Shown here piece by piece: positions 40,125-48,583 of a DNA stretch of 64,000 bases (positions are counted from its first letter, which is position 1; each line of letters starts with the position of its first letter). This DNA comes from Streptomyces xanthochromogenes (lineage in GTDB: Bacteria; Actinomycetota; Actinomycetes; Streptomycetales; Streptomycetaceae). The position numbers and the translations under genes are program-made. Under the pieces are notes generated by a model. That model was not told the origin of the DNA. It did not search any database and saw nothing but the letters and a program-made list of their open reading frames with translations. The stretch lies in NCBI RefSeq assembly GCF_014650455.1, contig NZ_BMUZ01000012.1, positions 62,001 through 126,000 of the forward strand. The letters run 5' to 3'.

Positions 40125-41759
40125 TCAGCTGGAGGGCGAGGAGGAGCCCGTCGGTGACCCGGGGGAGGAGGCCCCGCCCGTCGGTGTCTCCTCCTCGCAC
40201 GTCACCTGGTACGCCACCGCGTCGGACGCGATCTCCACCGGCGCGCGCACCTCGACATGGACCTCGTTGGAGCCGCTCCGCGACGGCGATTCGGTGTGCA
40301 CCACCTGCCGGGTCCTCGGGTCACCCGCGGCGAACGAGAGCGTCTTCCAGTCCGGGTCGGACGACCGCCCGTCCCGGGTGACCCAGCGGTACTCCACCCG
40401 CGCGGGCGCCCGCCCCACGGTGAACACGGCGACCATCGAGGGCGCCGAGGTGTTCGGCGCCGGGCACGTGCCCCGGTAACTCCCGCGCAGTACCTGCACG
40501 TTGACCGCCACCGTCTGCTCGGGGGTCGGCGAGGCCGACGGGCTGCCGCTGGTGCTCGGGGAGGGACTCGGGCCGGGCGGGCTGCTCCGGGGCGTGGCGG
40601 CCCCGGTCGTCCCGGGGGCCTGCGCGGAGTGGGATGCGGCGGGCGCCGACGAGCCGCCGCCCGACGAAGTCCCGTGAGAACCCTGCCCGTTGTCCCGCAC
40701 CAGCAGGTACACCAGCAGGCCGAGCACGAGCAGCAGTACCACGACACCGGCAAGGATCGCCGCCCCGGTGCGCGAGCGCGCCCCGCCCCGGCCCGGGGGG
40801 CCGGCCCCCTCGGCGGGCGCGGACGCCGGGCCGAGCACGGAGGTGGGCGGCAGGACGGGCGGCCCGACCGGGACCGTGGTGGCCTCGTACCGGTCCATCG
40901 GGGAGGGCACGGTGCCGCCCGCCGCGACGAGCCGCAGCTGGTGTTCCGCCTCCTCGGCGGGCAGCCGCTCGCCGGGCTCCTTGCGCAGCAGACCCTCGAT
41001 CACCGGTGTCAGCGGGCCCGCCCGGCGCGGCGGTTCCAGGGGGTCGTCGACCACGGCACGCAGGGTGGACAGCGGGGTGTCCTGGCGGAACGGCGAGTGG
41101 CCCTCGACGGCGGCGTACAGGAGCACGCCGAGCGACCACAGGTCGGACGCCGGGCCGGGAGTCCGCCCCAACGCCCGTTCGGGAGCCAGGAATTCGGGCG
41201 AGCCGACCACCTCGCCGGTCATGGTGAGCGTCTGGCTCCCCGCCACCGTCGCGATGCCGAAGTCGGTGAGGACCACCCGGCCGTCGTTGGCCAGCAGCAC
41301 GTTCGCCGGTTTCACGTCGCGGTGCAGCACCCCCGCGTCGTGGGCGGCCCGCAGCGCGGCGAGCACCTCGGCGCCGATGCGCGCGACGCGCTGCGGGACC
41401 ATCGGGCCCTCCGCGTCCAGAGCGTCGGACAGGGCGAGGCCGCGCACCAGTTCCATGACGATCCACGGCCGCCCGTCCTCGGTGGCCACGTCGTACACGG
41501 TCACCACGTTGCGGTGCGAGATGCGGGCCGCGGCCCACGCCTCCCGCTCCAGGCGGGCGTACAGCCGGGCCACCTCGGGGGAGTCGAGCGCGGCCGGGGC
41601 CCGGACCTCCTTGACGGCCACCTCGCGCCCGAGGACCTCGTCCCGGGCGCGCCACACGATCCCCATGCCGCCTTGGCCGAGCGACGAGAGAAGCCGGTAG
41701 CGGCCCGCGATCAGACGTTGCTCACTGCCCGGCACTTCGCTCACTGGCGAGCCCCCCAT
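40125..41759 (-). CDS. Membrane Ser/Thr protein kinase (PknB-type)
   Basis: 544 aa. Kinase domain about 20-275: G-loop LSSLGQGGMGIVW, catalytic Lys in EVAVKEV, HRDVKPANVLL, DFGIATVAG, activation segment with TLTMTGEVVGSPEFLAPE. A juxtamembrane Pro-rich part precedes one transmembrane helix at about 335-358 (AAILAGVVVLLLVLGLLVYLLV). The outside part is a Ser/Pro/Gly-rich linker and a compact beta domain about 430-520 (VAVNVQVLRGSYRGTCPAPNTSAPSMVAVFTVGRAPARVEYRW) with two cysteines, not PASTA. Start at 41759 because GSPVSEVPGSEQR is the usual short leader; ATG 41744-type starts are also possible. The signal is unknown. Confidence 0.95.
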   Translation of the reverse strand: MGGSPVSEVPGSEQRLIAGRYRLLSSLGQGGMGIVWRARDEVLGREVAVKEVRAPAALDSPEVARLYARLEREAWAAARISHRNVVTVYDVATEDGRPWIVMELVRGLALSDALDAEGPMVPQRVARIGAEVLAALRAAHDAGVLHRDVKPANVLLANDGRVVLTDFGIATVAGSQTLTMTGEVVGSPEFLAPERALGRTPGPASDLWSLGVLLYAAVEGHSPFRQDTPLSTLRAVVDDPLEPPRRAGPLTPVIEGLLRKEPGERLPAEEAEHQLRLVAAGGTVPSPMDRYEATTVPVGPPVLPPTSVLGPASAPAEGAGPPGRGGARSRTGAAILAGVVVLLLVLGLLVYLLVRDNGQGSHGTSSGGGSSAPAASHSAQAPGTTGAATPRSSPPGPSPSPSTSGSPSASPTPEQTVAVNVQVLRGSYRGTCPAPNTSAPSMVAVFTVGRAPARVEYRWVTRDGRSSDPDWKTLSFAAGDPRTRQVVHTESPSRSGSNEVHVEVRAPVEIASDAVAYQVTCEEETPTGGASSPGSPTGSSSPSS

Positions 41760-41942
41760 CCGCGGCGGAGAAACCCTTCCAAGTTAGCTCAGGGCCGGGC
41801 CGCTGCCGCCCCCTTGAACGGCATTGCGCAGCACGTGCGAACACGGGCGGCGACTCTGCGTGATGGACCGTCGGCAAGGTGTCCAACTCGCCCTGGAATC
41901 AGCTGTATTCGGAGCGTGGTCGTCAACCTGCCACCCCTGAAG

Positions 41943-41965
41943 GTGAATCCTGCCACCGGATTCAC
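41943..41965. promoter_or_regulatory. Dyad overlapping the -35 of the small gene at 42035
   Basis: GTGAATCC and GGATTCAC are perfect 8-bp arms around 7 nt (TGCCACC). The right arm overlaps TTCACG (41961-41966), a possible -35 that lies 18 nt before TAGGGT (41985-41990). The layout suggests an operator. Confidence 0.4.
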
Positions 41966-41984
41966 GAGTGTGACGCCGGGGCGA

Positions 41985-41990
41985 TAGGGT
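41985..41990 (+). promoter_or_regulatory. -10 hexamer TAGGGT for the gene at 42035
   Basis: TAGGGT fits the TANNNT rule and lies 18 nt after TTCACG. It would give a leader of about 38 nt before ATG 42035. Confidence 0.4.
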
Positions 41991-42034
41991 TACCCTGCCC
42001 GGGGCCGGGTGCCCTCGTACGGGTGGGGAGTGAC

Positions 42035-42298
42035 ATGGAACAGATAACAATGCACAGCAGGGCGCGAGTGCCTGCCATCACCTGCGGGAGCAGTGCGACC
42101 AGTTCGCGGCTCGACCGCCACCTCTCGGTGCTCGGCGGTCCCGCCGTTCCGCAGCGCGAGGCGGCCGAGGCGACGTTGCTGATGCGCGAGCTGACCTCGC
42201 GTGACGTTGCGCACACCCGCAGGAGCAAGAGCGCTCGCGTCTCGCTCTTCGCGCCGCTGCGGCGGCTGCGCCGCTCGCTCTTCGGCAGCCGCGGCTGA
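42035..42298 (+). CDS. Small basic hypothetical protein
   Basis: 87 aa from ATG 42035, with GGGTGGGGAG 4-13 nt upstream; earlier in-frame starts lack a ribosome site. Middle region SSRLDRHLSVLGGPAVPQREAAEATLLMRELTSRDVA is amphipathic helical. The C terminus is strongly basic: RRSKSARVSLFAPLRRLRRSLFGSRG. No domain is recognised. The size and basic tail suggest a membrane- or nucleic-acid-binding adaptor (guess). It is flanked by the kinase and the CoA-transferase genes and has its own promoter and dyad. Confidence 0.6.
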   Translation: MEQITMHSRARVPAITCGSSATSSRLDRHLSVLGGPAVPQREAAEATLLMRELTSRDVAHTRRSKSARVSLFAPLRRLRRSLFGSRG

Positions 42299-42327
42299 AT
42301 CCACTCCCGACACCAGGCGCCCCGCGT

Positions 42328-43524
42328 TCAGGCGATCACGCCGTCCCGGCGCAACTCTGCCAACTGCTCGTCCGTCATTCCCAGGGCCCGCAGCGTTGCG
42401 CAGGTGTGCTCGCCGAGCGCGGGCACCGCACCCATGTACGCCTCCTGACTGCCGCCCAGAGTGATGGGCGGCAGCAGTGCCCGCAGCGGCCCCACCGGTG
42501 ACTCCACCTCCCGCCAGCGGTCCCGTGCGGCCAGCTGCGGATGCGCGGCGACGTCCGCGACCGTGTTGATCCGGGCACACGCGATCCCCGCCGCTTCGAG
42601 CCGGGCGACCGCCTCGGCCGCCGTGAACCCGGCCAGTGCCCGCGCCACCGACTCGTCCGTCTTCGTCCGGTGCGCCACCCGTGCCGCGTTCGTGGCGAAG
42701 TCCGGATCATCGGCCAACTCGGGCCGTCCAAGCACCAGTTCGGCGAGCCGTCGCCATTCGCGGTCGTTCTGCACCGAGAGCAGCACCTGCCCGCCGTCCG
42801 CCGTGTCATAGGCGTCGTACGGCGCGATCACGGCGTGCGCGACGCCGGTGCGCGCCGGTTCGGTGCCTCCGTGCATCACGTGGTGCAGCGGATGCCCGAG
42901 CCACTCGGCGAGCGCCTCCAGCATGGAGATCTCCACCGGCCCGCCGCGGCCGGTCGTGCCACGCCGCACGAGGGCCGCCAGGACGCCCGAGAAGGCGTAC
43001 ATGGCGGCCGCGATGTCGGCGGCCGGGACACCGGCCTTGACGGGCCGCTCGGGTGTCCCGGTGACGGACACCAGGCCCGCCTCGCACTGTACGAGCATGT
43101 CGTAGGCCCGCTTGTGCGCGTACGGGCCGTGGGCGCCGTACCCGGATATGTCGACGGCGACGAGCCTGGGGTGCGCCGCGCACAGCGTGGCCGCGTCCAG
43201 GCCGAGCCGGGCGGCGGCGCCCTGTGCGAGGTTCTGCACGAAGACGTCCGCGTCCGCGATGAGCCGGCGCAGGACGTCCAGGCCCCGTGGGTCCTTCAGG
43301 TCCAGGGCCACCGACTCCTTGCCCCGGTTGCACCACACGAAGTGCGAGGCGAGTCCGCGGGCGGCGGTGTCGTAGGCACGGGCGAAGTCGCCGCCGTCGA
43401 CGCGTTCCACCTTCACCACGCGGGCCCCCAGATCGGCGAGCTGACGGGTGGCGAACGGGGCGGAGACGGCCTGTTCGACGGCGACGACGGTGATGCCTTC
43501 GAGGGGCAGGGGCTGAGTGCTCAT
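42328..43524 (-). CDS. CaiB/BaiF-family (class III) CoA-transferase
   Basis: 398 aa. N terminus LEGITVVAVEQAVSAPFATRQLADLGARVVKVERVDGGDFAR and WCNRGKESVALDLKDPRG are hallmark segments of class III CoA-transferases. The catalytic Asp is expected in AGVPAADIAAAMYA. The C terminus carries the acid-binding PHPQLAARDRW-like element (AAHPQLAARDRWREVE). Members move CoA between carboxylic acids through an acyl-enzyme intermediate. The acid cannot be named from sequence. Apparently monocistronic, ending 29 nt from the small gene. Confidence 0.9.
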   Translation of the reverse strand: MSTQPLPLEGITVVAVEQAVSAPFATRQLADLGARVVKVERVDGGDFARAYDTAARGLASHFVWCNRGKESVALDLKDPRGLDVLRRLIADADVFVQNLAQGAAARLGLDAATLCAAHPRLVAVDISGYGAHGPYAHKRAYDMLVQCEAGLVSVTGTPERPVKAGVPAADIAAAMYAFSGVLAALVRRGTTGRGGPVEISMLEALAEWLGHPLHHVMHGGTEPARTGVAHAVIAPYDAYDTADGGQVLLSVQNDREWRRLAELVLGRPELADDPDFATNAARVAHRTKTDESVARALAGFTAAEAVARLEAAGIACARINTVADVAAHPQLAARDRWREVESPVGPLRALLPPITLGGSQEAYMGAVPALGEHTCATLRALGMTDEQLAELRRDGVIA

Positions 43525-43572
43525 GGCCGTACTTATCGCGTACGGGCGGCTCCTGTCACCCCACGGCGCCGC

Positions 43573-44355
43573 TCAGCGGCCGTTGTTCGCGTACCGGCGC
43601 ACCGCGAGCGGTACGAAGACGAGCAGCAGGAAGCCGCACCAGGCGAGCGAGCCCGCGACCGGGTGGGCCACCGGCCAGGCGGCGTCCGCGGCGGGCGCGG
43701 CCCGGCCGCAGAGCTCGCGGACGGCCGAGGCGACGGCGCTGATCGGGTTCCACTCGGCGATCGTGCGCAGCCAGCCGGGGAGGTGGTCGGTGGGGATGTA
43801 GGCGTTGGAGAGCAGCGGCAGCATGAAGGTGGCCGAGCCGAGCTGCCCCGCGGCCTCCTCGCTGCCGGTCAGCAGGCCGAGGAACAGGCCCGCCCAGGTC
43901 GTCGCGAGGCGCAGCAGCATCAGGAGCCCGAATGCGCCGAGTGCGCCGAGCGGCCCGGAGTCGACGCGCCAGCCCACCGCGAGGCCCACGAGCATCAGCG
44001 GGACCATGCCGAGCGCGGTGGTCAGCAGGTCCGCCGCGCTCTGGCCGACCGGGACCGCGGCCCGGCTCATCGGCAGGGTGCGGAGCCGGTCCATCACCCC
44101 GCGGTGCGAGTCCTGCGCGGCCTGGAACATCCCGGTCATCAGGCCGTTGGCGGCGGTGGCGACCAGGAGGCCGGGCACCAGGTAGGCGCGGTACTCCTCG
44201 CCCGGCACGGCGAGCGCGCTGCCGAAGACGTAGCCGAAGAACAGCAGCATCGATATCGGCATGGTCTGGGTGAGGATGAGCACGCCGGGCGCGTGCTTGA
44301 TGCGCTGGAGCTGACGGCCGAGCATGGCCGTGCTGTCGTAGGCGAGCGAGGTCAT
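43573..44355 (-). CDS. ABC-2 type exporter permease (DrrB-like)
   Basis: 260 aa, six transmembrane segments, overlapping the ATPase stop by 4 nt (ATGA). It starts LAYDSTAMLGRQLQRIKHAPGVLILTQTMPISMLLFFGYVFGSALAVPG, as in daunorubicin-resistance DrrB permeases. The ABC-2 signature follows near YLVPGLLVATAANGLMTGMFQAAQDSHRGVMDRLRTLPMSRAAVPVGQS, then the final AEWNPISAVASAVRELCGR loop. With the adjacent ATPase it makes a drug or lipid exporter. The substrate is unknown. Confidence 0.93.
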   Translation of the reverse strand: MTSLAYDSTAMLGRQLQRIKHAPGVLILTQTMPISMLLFFGYVFGSALAVPGEEYRAYLVPGLLVATAANGLMTGMFQAAQDSHRGVMDRLRTLPMSRAAVPVGQSAADLLTTALGMVPLMLVGLAVGWRVDSGPLGALGAFGLLMLLRLATTWAGLFLGLLTGSEEAAGQLGSATFMLPLLSNAYIPTDHLPGWLRTIAEWNPISAVASAVRELCGRAAPAADAAWPVAHPVAGSLAWCGFLLLVFVPLAVRRYANNGR

Positions 44356-45314
44356 GTCACGAGCTCCTTGCGGGAGTTGGCGCTTTCGGTGAGGCGGAGG
44401 AACACCTCGTCGAGGGTGGGCGGGCGCAGGCTCACGTCGAGGATCGGCACCGTGGCGCCGTCCAGTTCGCGCACCAGGCGGGGCAGGGTGATCGTCGGGT
44501 CCATCGAGACGGCACCCACCGTCCTTGTGGCGGTGTCGAGTTGGGGCCGCGAACCCGTTAACTGGTCCAGCACCGCGGCCGCTCGGGGCATGGAGCCCTC
44601 GTCCGCGACGACGACCTGGGCGTAGGAGCCGATCCTGGCCTTCAGCTCGGCCGGGGTTCCGGTGACCGCGGCGCGGCCCTGGTCGACGAGCACGATCTGG
44701 TCGGCGAGCCGGTCGGCCTCCTCCAGGTACTGGGTGGTGAGCAGCACCGTGGTGCCCTCGGCGGTCAGGGCGCGCACGGCGGACCAGATCTGGTTGCGGC
44801 TCGCCGGGTCGAGGCCCGTGGTGGGCTCGTCGAGGAACAGCACGCGGGGGCGGGTGAGCAGGCTCGCCGCGAGGTCGAGGCGGCGCCGCATGCCGCCGGA
44901 GTAGGTGCCGGCCGCGCGATCGGCCGCGTCCGCCAGCTCGAAGCGGTCCAGCAGTTCGGCGGCCCGCTCGCGGCCCGCCGCCCCGCGCATGCCGTGCAGC
45001 CTGGCGAAGAGGCGGAGGTTCTGCCGTCCGGAGAGTTCCACGTCGACGGAGGCGGACTGGCCGGTCACGCCGATGGCGCGGCGCACCGCGTCCTGTTCGC
45101 GCACCACGTCGTGCCCGGCGACCCGTGCCGAGCCCGCGTCGGGTGCGAGCAGCGTCGTCAGCAGGCGTACGGCCGTCGTCTTGCCGGCGCCGTTGGGGCC
45201 GAGCACTCCGCAGACCGTGCCCTCGGCCACGGCCAGATCGAGCCCGCGCAGCGCGTGGACCTCGCCGAAGCGCTTCTCCAGACCCTCACTAAGTACAGCG
45301 TACGTAGTCGTCAT
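44352..45314 (-). CDS. ABC exporter ATPase (DrrA-like)
   Basis: 320 aa from ATG 45314 with GGTGAG about 6-11 nt upstream; ATG 45326 would add four residues. Walker A GPNGAGKTTAVRLL, Q-loop GVTGQSASVDVELSG, signature YSGGMRRRLDLAASL, Walker B LFLDEPTTGLDP, H-loop LLTTQYLEEADRLADQIVLVDQGR. The C-terminal about 90 residues (PAELKARIGSYAQVVVADEG..TVGAVSMDPTITLP) form the DrrA-type extension. It pairs with DrrB. A palindrome lies over its start codon region, and the TetR gene is divergent, so expression is probably repressed by that TetR. Confidence 0.95.
   Translation of the reverse strand: MTTTYAVLSEGLEKRFGEVHALRGLDLAVAEGTVCGVLGPNGAGKTTAVRLLTTLLAPDAGSARVAGHDVVREQDAVRRAIGVTGQSASVDVELSGRQNLRLFARLHGMRGAAGRERAAELLDRFELADAADRAAGTYSGGMRRRLDLAASLLTRPRVLFLDEPTTGLDPASRNQIWSAVRALTAEGTTVLLTTQYLEEADRLADQIVLVDQGRAAVTGTPAELKARIGSYAQVVVADEGSMPRAAAVLDQLTGSRPQLDTATRTVGAVSMDPTITLPRLVRELDGATVPILDVSLRPPTLDEVFLRLTESANSRKELVT
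45290..45306. promoter_or_regulatory. TetR operator copy 1 (inside drrA 5' end)
   Basis: TAAGTACAGCGTACGTA: 7-bp arms with one mismatch around AGC. It is the inverse-oriented partner of the perfect site at 45334-45350 and lies within the first coding codons of the ATPase gene (minus strand). Confidence 0.6.
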
Positions 45315-45333
45315 GTGGCTCACCATAGCGCAC

Positions 45334-45350
45334 TACGTACGGTGTACGTA
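45334..45350. promoter_or_regulatory. TetR operator copy 2 (intergenic)
   Basis: TACGTACGGTGTACGTA: perfect 7-bp arms TACGTAC/GTACGTA around GGT, in the 64-nt gap between the divergent ATPase and TetR starts. It is 29 nt before the TetR ATG. Confidence 0.7.
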
Positions 45351-45378
45351 ACTACGATGGGGGGCGAGGTGATGATCC

Positions 45379-46086
45379 ATGGCAGGGCGACCTGCTGAAC
45401 CAGAAGTGATCTGGGCGCGCCCCGAGCGCGCCGGACGGGGCCCCAGGCCCGCATTCAGCCGTGCCGACATCGCGGCCGTCGCCGTGCGCATCGCGGACGC
45501 GGAGGGCATCGACGCGCTGTCCATGCGCCATGTCGCGGCCGAGCTCGGCTGCGGAACGATGTCCCTGTACAACTACGTGCCGCGCAAGGAGGACCTGTAC
45601 GAGCTGATGGTGGACGCGGTCAGCGCCGAGTACGACCTGAGCGACCCGACCGGCGACTGGCGGGCCGACATGCTCGCCCTCGCCCACCAGACCCGGGCGC
45701 TGATGCACCGCCACCCGTGGCTGCCGCGCCTGATGTCCCCCGTGTACGGGTTCAGCCCCAACGCGCTGCGGTACCTGGAGCACTGCATGACCTGCCTCGA
45801 CCCGCTGAAGGCGCGGTACGGCACCAAGATGGAGCTGATCGCCTCGGTGAACGGCGTGGTCACCACCTATGTCGCCAACGAGATCGCCACCGCCGAGCGG
45901 ACGCGCTCGCTGCCCTGGTCGCCCGAGCAGGAGCAGGGCGTGCGGATCGCCTACCTCTTCAGCCAGGTCGCCACCGGCCGCTATCCGCGGCTGGCCGCGG
46001 CCTTCGCCGAGGATTCGGGCCCCATCGACATGGACGCGGTCTTCGAGCGGGCTCTGACGAGGACGCTCGACGCGTTCGCGGACTAG
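45379..46086 (+). CDS. TetR-family repressor with TetR_C-type ligand domain
   Basis: 235 aa from ATG 45379 with GAGGTGATG upstream. The N-terminal extension (RPAEPEVIWARPERAGRGPRPAFSRADIAAVAVRIADAEG) precedes the helix-turn-helix IDALSMRHVAAELGCGTMSLYNYVPRKEDLYELM. The C-terminal domain (WRADMLALAHQTRALMHRHPWLPRLMSPVYGFSPNALRYLEHCM) is of the tetracycline-repressor TetR_C type, common beside drug-exporter genes. It diverges from the drrAB-like exporter, and two palindromes in the gap support direct control. The ligand is unknown. Confidence 0.93.
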   Translation: MAGRPAEPEVIWARPERAGRGPRPAFSRADIAAVAVRIADAEGIDALSMRHVAAELGCGTMSLYNYVPRKEDLYELMVDAVSAEYDLSDPTGDWRADMLALAHQTRALMHRHPWLPRLMSPVYGFSPNALRYLEHCMTCLDPLKARYGTKMELIASVNGVVTTYVANEIATAERTRSLPWSPEQEQGVRIAYLFSQVATGRYPRLAAAFAEDSGPIDMDAVFERALTRTLDAFAD

Positions 46087-46176
46087 CCGGGGCGCCGTCG
46101 GGGATTCCCCGCGCGCGCCGCTGGGCCCGCCGTACGGTGAACCGTGATCGCTCCCTTCCGGTGAAAGGCGCAGCAC

Positions 46177-46659
46177 ATGTCAGAGAGCAGCACCCGGGTC
46201 GAGGTCGTCTGCGATCCGGTCGGTCGGGTGGTCGGAGGCCGCGGCGAGGTCCGCGACGACGAGTGGGGCGAGGTGTCGGCCGTGATCCGACTCGACGGGG
46301 AGCGGTTCGGGCCCGAGGCGCTCGCGGGCCTCGACTCCTTCTCGCACGTGGAGATCGTCTACCACTTCGACCGGGTCCCGGTCGAAAAGGTGGAGACCGG
46401 GGCCCGCCACCCGCGCGGCAACACCGACTGGCCCCTGGTCGGCATCTTCGCCCAGCGCGGCAAGAACCGGCCCAACCGGCTCGGTGTCTCCCGCTGCCGG
46501 CTGCTGCGCGTCGAGGGACTCGACGTCCACGTGCAGGGCCTGGATGCGGTCGACGGCACTCCGGTGCTCGACATCAAGCCCTACCTGGCCGAGTTCGGCC
46601 CCCGCGGGGCCACCGAGCAGCCGGACTGGGCCACCGAGCTCATGCGCGAGTACTACTGA
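46177..46659 (+). CDS. trmO: tRNA t6A37 N6-methyltransferase TrmO (TsaA-like)
   Basis: 160 aa from ATG 46177 with AAAGG 12-16 nt upstream. The TsaA/UPF0066 fold is clear: GRVVGGRGEVRDDEWGEVSAVIRLD at the start, AGLDSFSHVEIVYHFDRV, RHPRGNTDWPLVGIFAQRGKNRPNRLGVSRCRLLRVEG as the SAM-binding core, then VDGTPVLDIKPYLAEF. TrmO uses SAM to N6-methylate threonylcarbamoyladenosine in tRNA. Streptomycetes often have divergent family members whose substrate is not tested, so the tRNA role is by family only. It stands alone between the TetR and GNAT genes. Confidence 0.85.
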   Translation: MSESSTRVEVVCDPVGRVVGGRGEVRDDEWGEVSAVIRLDGERFGPEALAGLDSFSHVEIVYHFDRVPVEKVETGARHPRGNTDWPLVGIFAQRGKNRPNRLGVSRCRLLRVEGLDVHVQGLDAVDGTPVLDIKPYLAEFGPRGATEQPDWATELMREYY

Positions 46660-46760
46660 CGCGACGCGTGGCCCGGGCCCCCGTCCGCGACGCGGGAGGC
46701 CCGGGCCGCGGGGCGAGGGGCGGATTTCCCGCTCGGCCCGGCGCCGTGCAGGATGGCTCC

Positions 46761-47294
46761 ATGACCGAGATCCGCACCCCCCGCCTCCTGCTCCGCCGCT
46801 GGACCGACGACGACCTCGTCCCCATGGCCGAGATCAACGCCGACCCGGAGGTCATGCGCTGGATCGGCGACGGCTCGGTCCGGGACCTGGAGAGGACCGC
46901 CGAGGACATCGAGAGGTGGGAGGACGAGTGGGACGACGAGGGCTTCGGGCTCTTCGCCGTCGAACTGCTCGGCTCCGGTGAGCTGATCGGCTTCACCGGC
47001 CTTTCCGTGCCGTACTTCCTGCCCGAGGCCGCACACGAGGTGGAGATCGGCTGGCGGCTCGGCCGGCCCTTCTGGGGCCAGGGGTATGCCTCCGAGGCGG
47101 CCCACGCCGCGCTGGAGTTCGCGCTCCAGGACCGGGGGCTCGGCCGGGTCATCAGCGTCTCCAGGGTGGGCAACGACGCCTCCGAGAACGTGATGCGCAA
47201 GCTCGGGATGAAGCTGGAGCGCGAGACGGTCCACCCGGAGTTCGGGCACGCGCTGAACATCCACTCCATCGACCTGAGCGAGTACGCGGCCTGA
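46761..47294 (+). CDS. GNAT acetyltransferase, RimJ/RimL type
   Basis: 177 aa from ATG 46761. CAGGAT ends 6 nt before it (46750-46755), a possible leaderless -10. Typical RimJ/RimL start IRTPRLLLRRWTDDDLVPMAEINADPEVMRWIG; acetyl-CoA site EIGWRLGRPFWGQGYASEAAHAALEFAL (G-x-G-x-A/G variant GQGYA); motif B NDASENVMRKLGMKLERETVHPEF. These enzymes acetylate N termini of ribosomal proteins or small amines. The substrate here cannot be told. Monocistronic by spacing. Confidence 0.9.
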   Translation: MTEIRTPRLLLRRWTDDDLVPMAEINADPEVMRWIGDGSVRDLERTAEDIERWEDEWDDEGFGLFAVELLGSGELIGFTGLSVPYFLPEAAHEVEIGWRLGRPFWGQGYASEAAHAALEFALQDRGLGRVISVSRVGNDASENVMRKLGMKLERETVHPEFGHALNIHSIDLSEYAA

Positions 47295-47324
47295 GCCCCG
47301 GCCGCTCGGCCGGGGCGAGCGGCG

Positions 47325-48569
47325 TCAGATGAGGGCGAACTGGCCCCCGGGCCCCTCCTCGTGGTGGTCGAGCACGGACGCGGGGTGGCGCGCGCCGGCC
47401 GGCACGGGCAGGACGCCCGCCGCACGCAGTGCCTCCCGTGTCACCGTCGTCGTCAGGGCGCCCGTCAACTCGGCCCGCTGTGAACGCAGTTCGCCGAGGA
47501 GCGCCAGCACCGTGATCAGCTCCAGCAGGTCGGACGTCCACTCCTGGGGCCAGTCGGCCGGGCCGACCGCGGCCAGCGTGCCCGCCTCGGCGGGCCCGGT
47601 GCGCCGCTCGAACCACAGATCGAGCATCCGTACCCCGCCCACCCGGAACTCCCAGGCCTCGGGCGGCACGGGCGCGATGCGGCCGCCGTCGCCGAGGTGC
47701 AGGGCCTCTTCGGCGGCGTCGTAGCGCAGCTCCCGCGGGCGGGCCGGGACGGCCGCGCGCACATAGGGCCGGCGCCCGCCGGGCAGCCGCGGCTTGTCGC
47801 CGCCGTGCGCCCCGCGTGCCATCAACGCACTCATCCGCCGCCCCAACTCCACTCCGGTGGACCAGAGTTGACGGTCCCGCGGCAGCGGGACGAGGCAGCC
47901 CGCCGCACTCGGGCGGCCCGACGCCAGAGCCCAGGCGGCCACCTCGTGCGGGGCGACCGCGCAGCCGTACGCATCGCGGAGGAAGGCGAGCAGGCCCGGG
48001 GCGAGGTTCGGCTCCAGGCCGCCCGGGCGGCGGTACAGCGGACGGATGCGGCCCGGACGCCCGGCGGGCGCGCTGCCGTCGGGCAGCACGGCCGAGACGG
48101 TCACGGCGGGCCCGGGGTCCGCCGGGCCCTCGCCCTTCGCCCGGGCCCGGGAGCCCGGCGCCGGCACGTACCCCTGCTCGACCACGAAGAGCTGGTGCTC
48201 GTCGGCCACCCGCCACAGCTCCGGCCGGGCGGCGTCGATCAGGCGCTGGTCCGGTATCAGCCACTGCTCGTCGAAGGGGCCGAGCCGGATGCGCACCGGA
48301 TCGGGACAGCGGCCCCGCTCCTGCCCGAACGGGCCGGTACCCCGGGCGCTGCCGGGCAGTGCGGCCACCGCGGAGCGCAGCGTACGGGCCCGGCTCGGGC
48401 CGAACAGCCGCTCCCGCTCGGCGCCTTCGGACCGTACGAGCAGATCCCAGCGGGCGCGCAGGGTGCGCTCGTCCGGGGCCACCACCCAGGGGCGCCCGAG
48501 CCGCAGCGGGGCCACCGACCAGGGCATCAGGTCGTCGAGGAGAGGCACGTCATCGCTCACAGCCAGCAT
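47325..48569 (-). CDS. Orphan type ISP restriction/modification C-terminal (specificity) domain protein
   Basis: 414 aa from ATG 48569 (15 nt after the GntR stop); GTG 48557 (VSDDVPLL) is also possible. The whole protein resembles the C-terminal target-recognition region of type ISP restriction-modification enzymes: DRQLIDAARPELWRVADEHQLFVVEQ, GRIRPLYRRPGGLEPNLAPGLLAFL, and EVAAWALASGRPS. No helicase, nuclease or methyltransferase motif (no N-P-P-Y or F-x-G-x-G) is present, so it cannot cut or methylate alone. Such orphan proteins recur in Streptomyces to my knowledge. It probably shares a transcript with the GntR gene just upstream. Function unknown, perhaps DNA recognition. Confidence 0.75.
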   Translation of the reverse strand: MLAVSDDVPLLDDLMPWSVAPLRLGRPWVVAPDERTLRARWDLLVRSEGAERERLFGPSRARTLRSAVAALPGSARGTGPFGQERGRCPDPVRIRLGPFDEQWLIPDQRLIDAARPELWRVADEHQLFVVEQGYVPAPGSRARAKGEGPADPGPAVTVSAVLPDGSAPAGRPGRIRPLYRRPGGLEPNLAPGLLAFLRDAYGCAVAPHEVAAWALASGRPSAAGCLVPLPRDRQLWSTGVELGRRMSALMARGAHGGDKPRLPGGRRPYVRAAVPARPRELRYDAAEEALHLGDGGRIAPVPPEAWEFRVGGVRMLDLWFERRTGPAEAGTLAAVGPADWPQEWTSDLLELITVLALLGELRSQRAELTGALTTTVTREALRAAGVLPVPAGARHPASVLDHHEEGPGGQFALI

Positions 48570-48583
48570 GCTAGTGAGAACGC

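Noticed and set aside
47325..48569. Complete restriction-modification enzyme
   Set aside because: Only the C-terminal specificity-like part exists; no nuclease, helicase or methyltransferase motifs are present.
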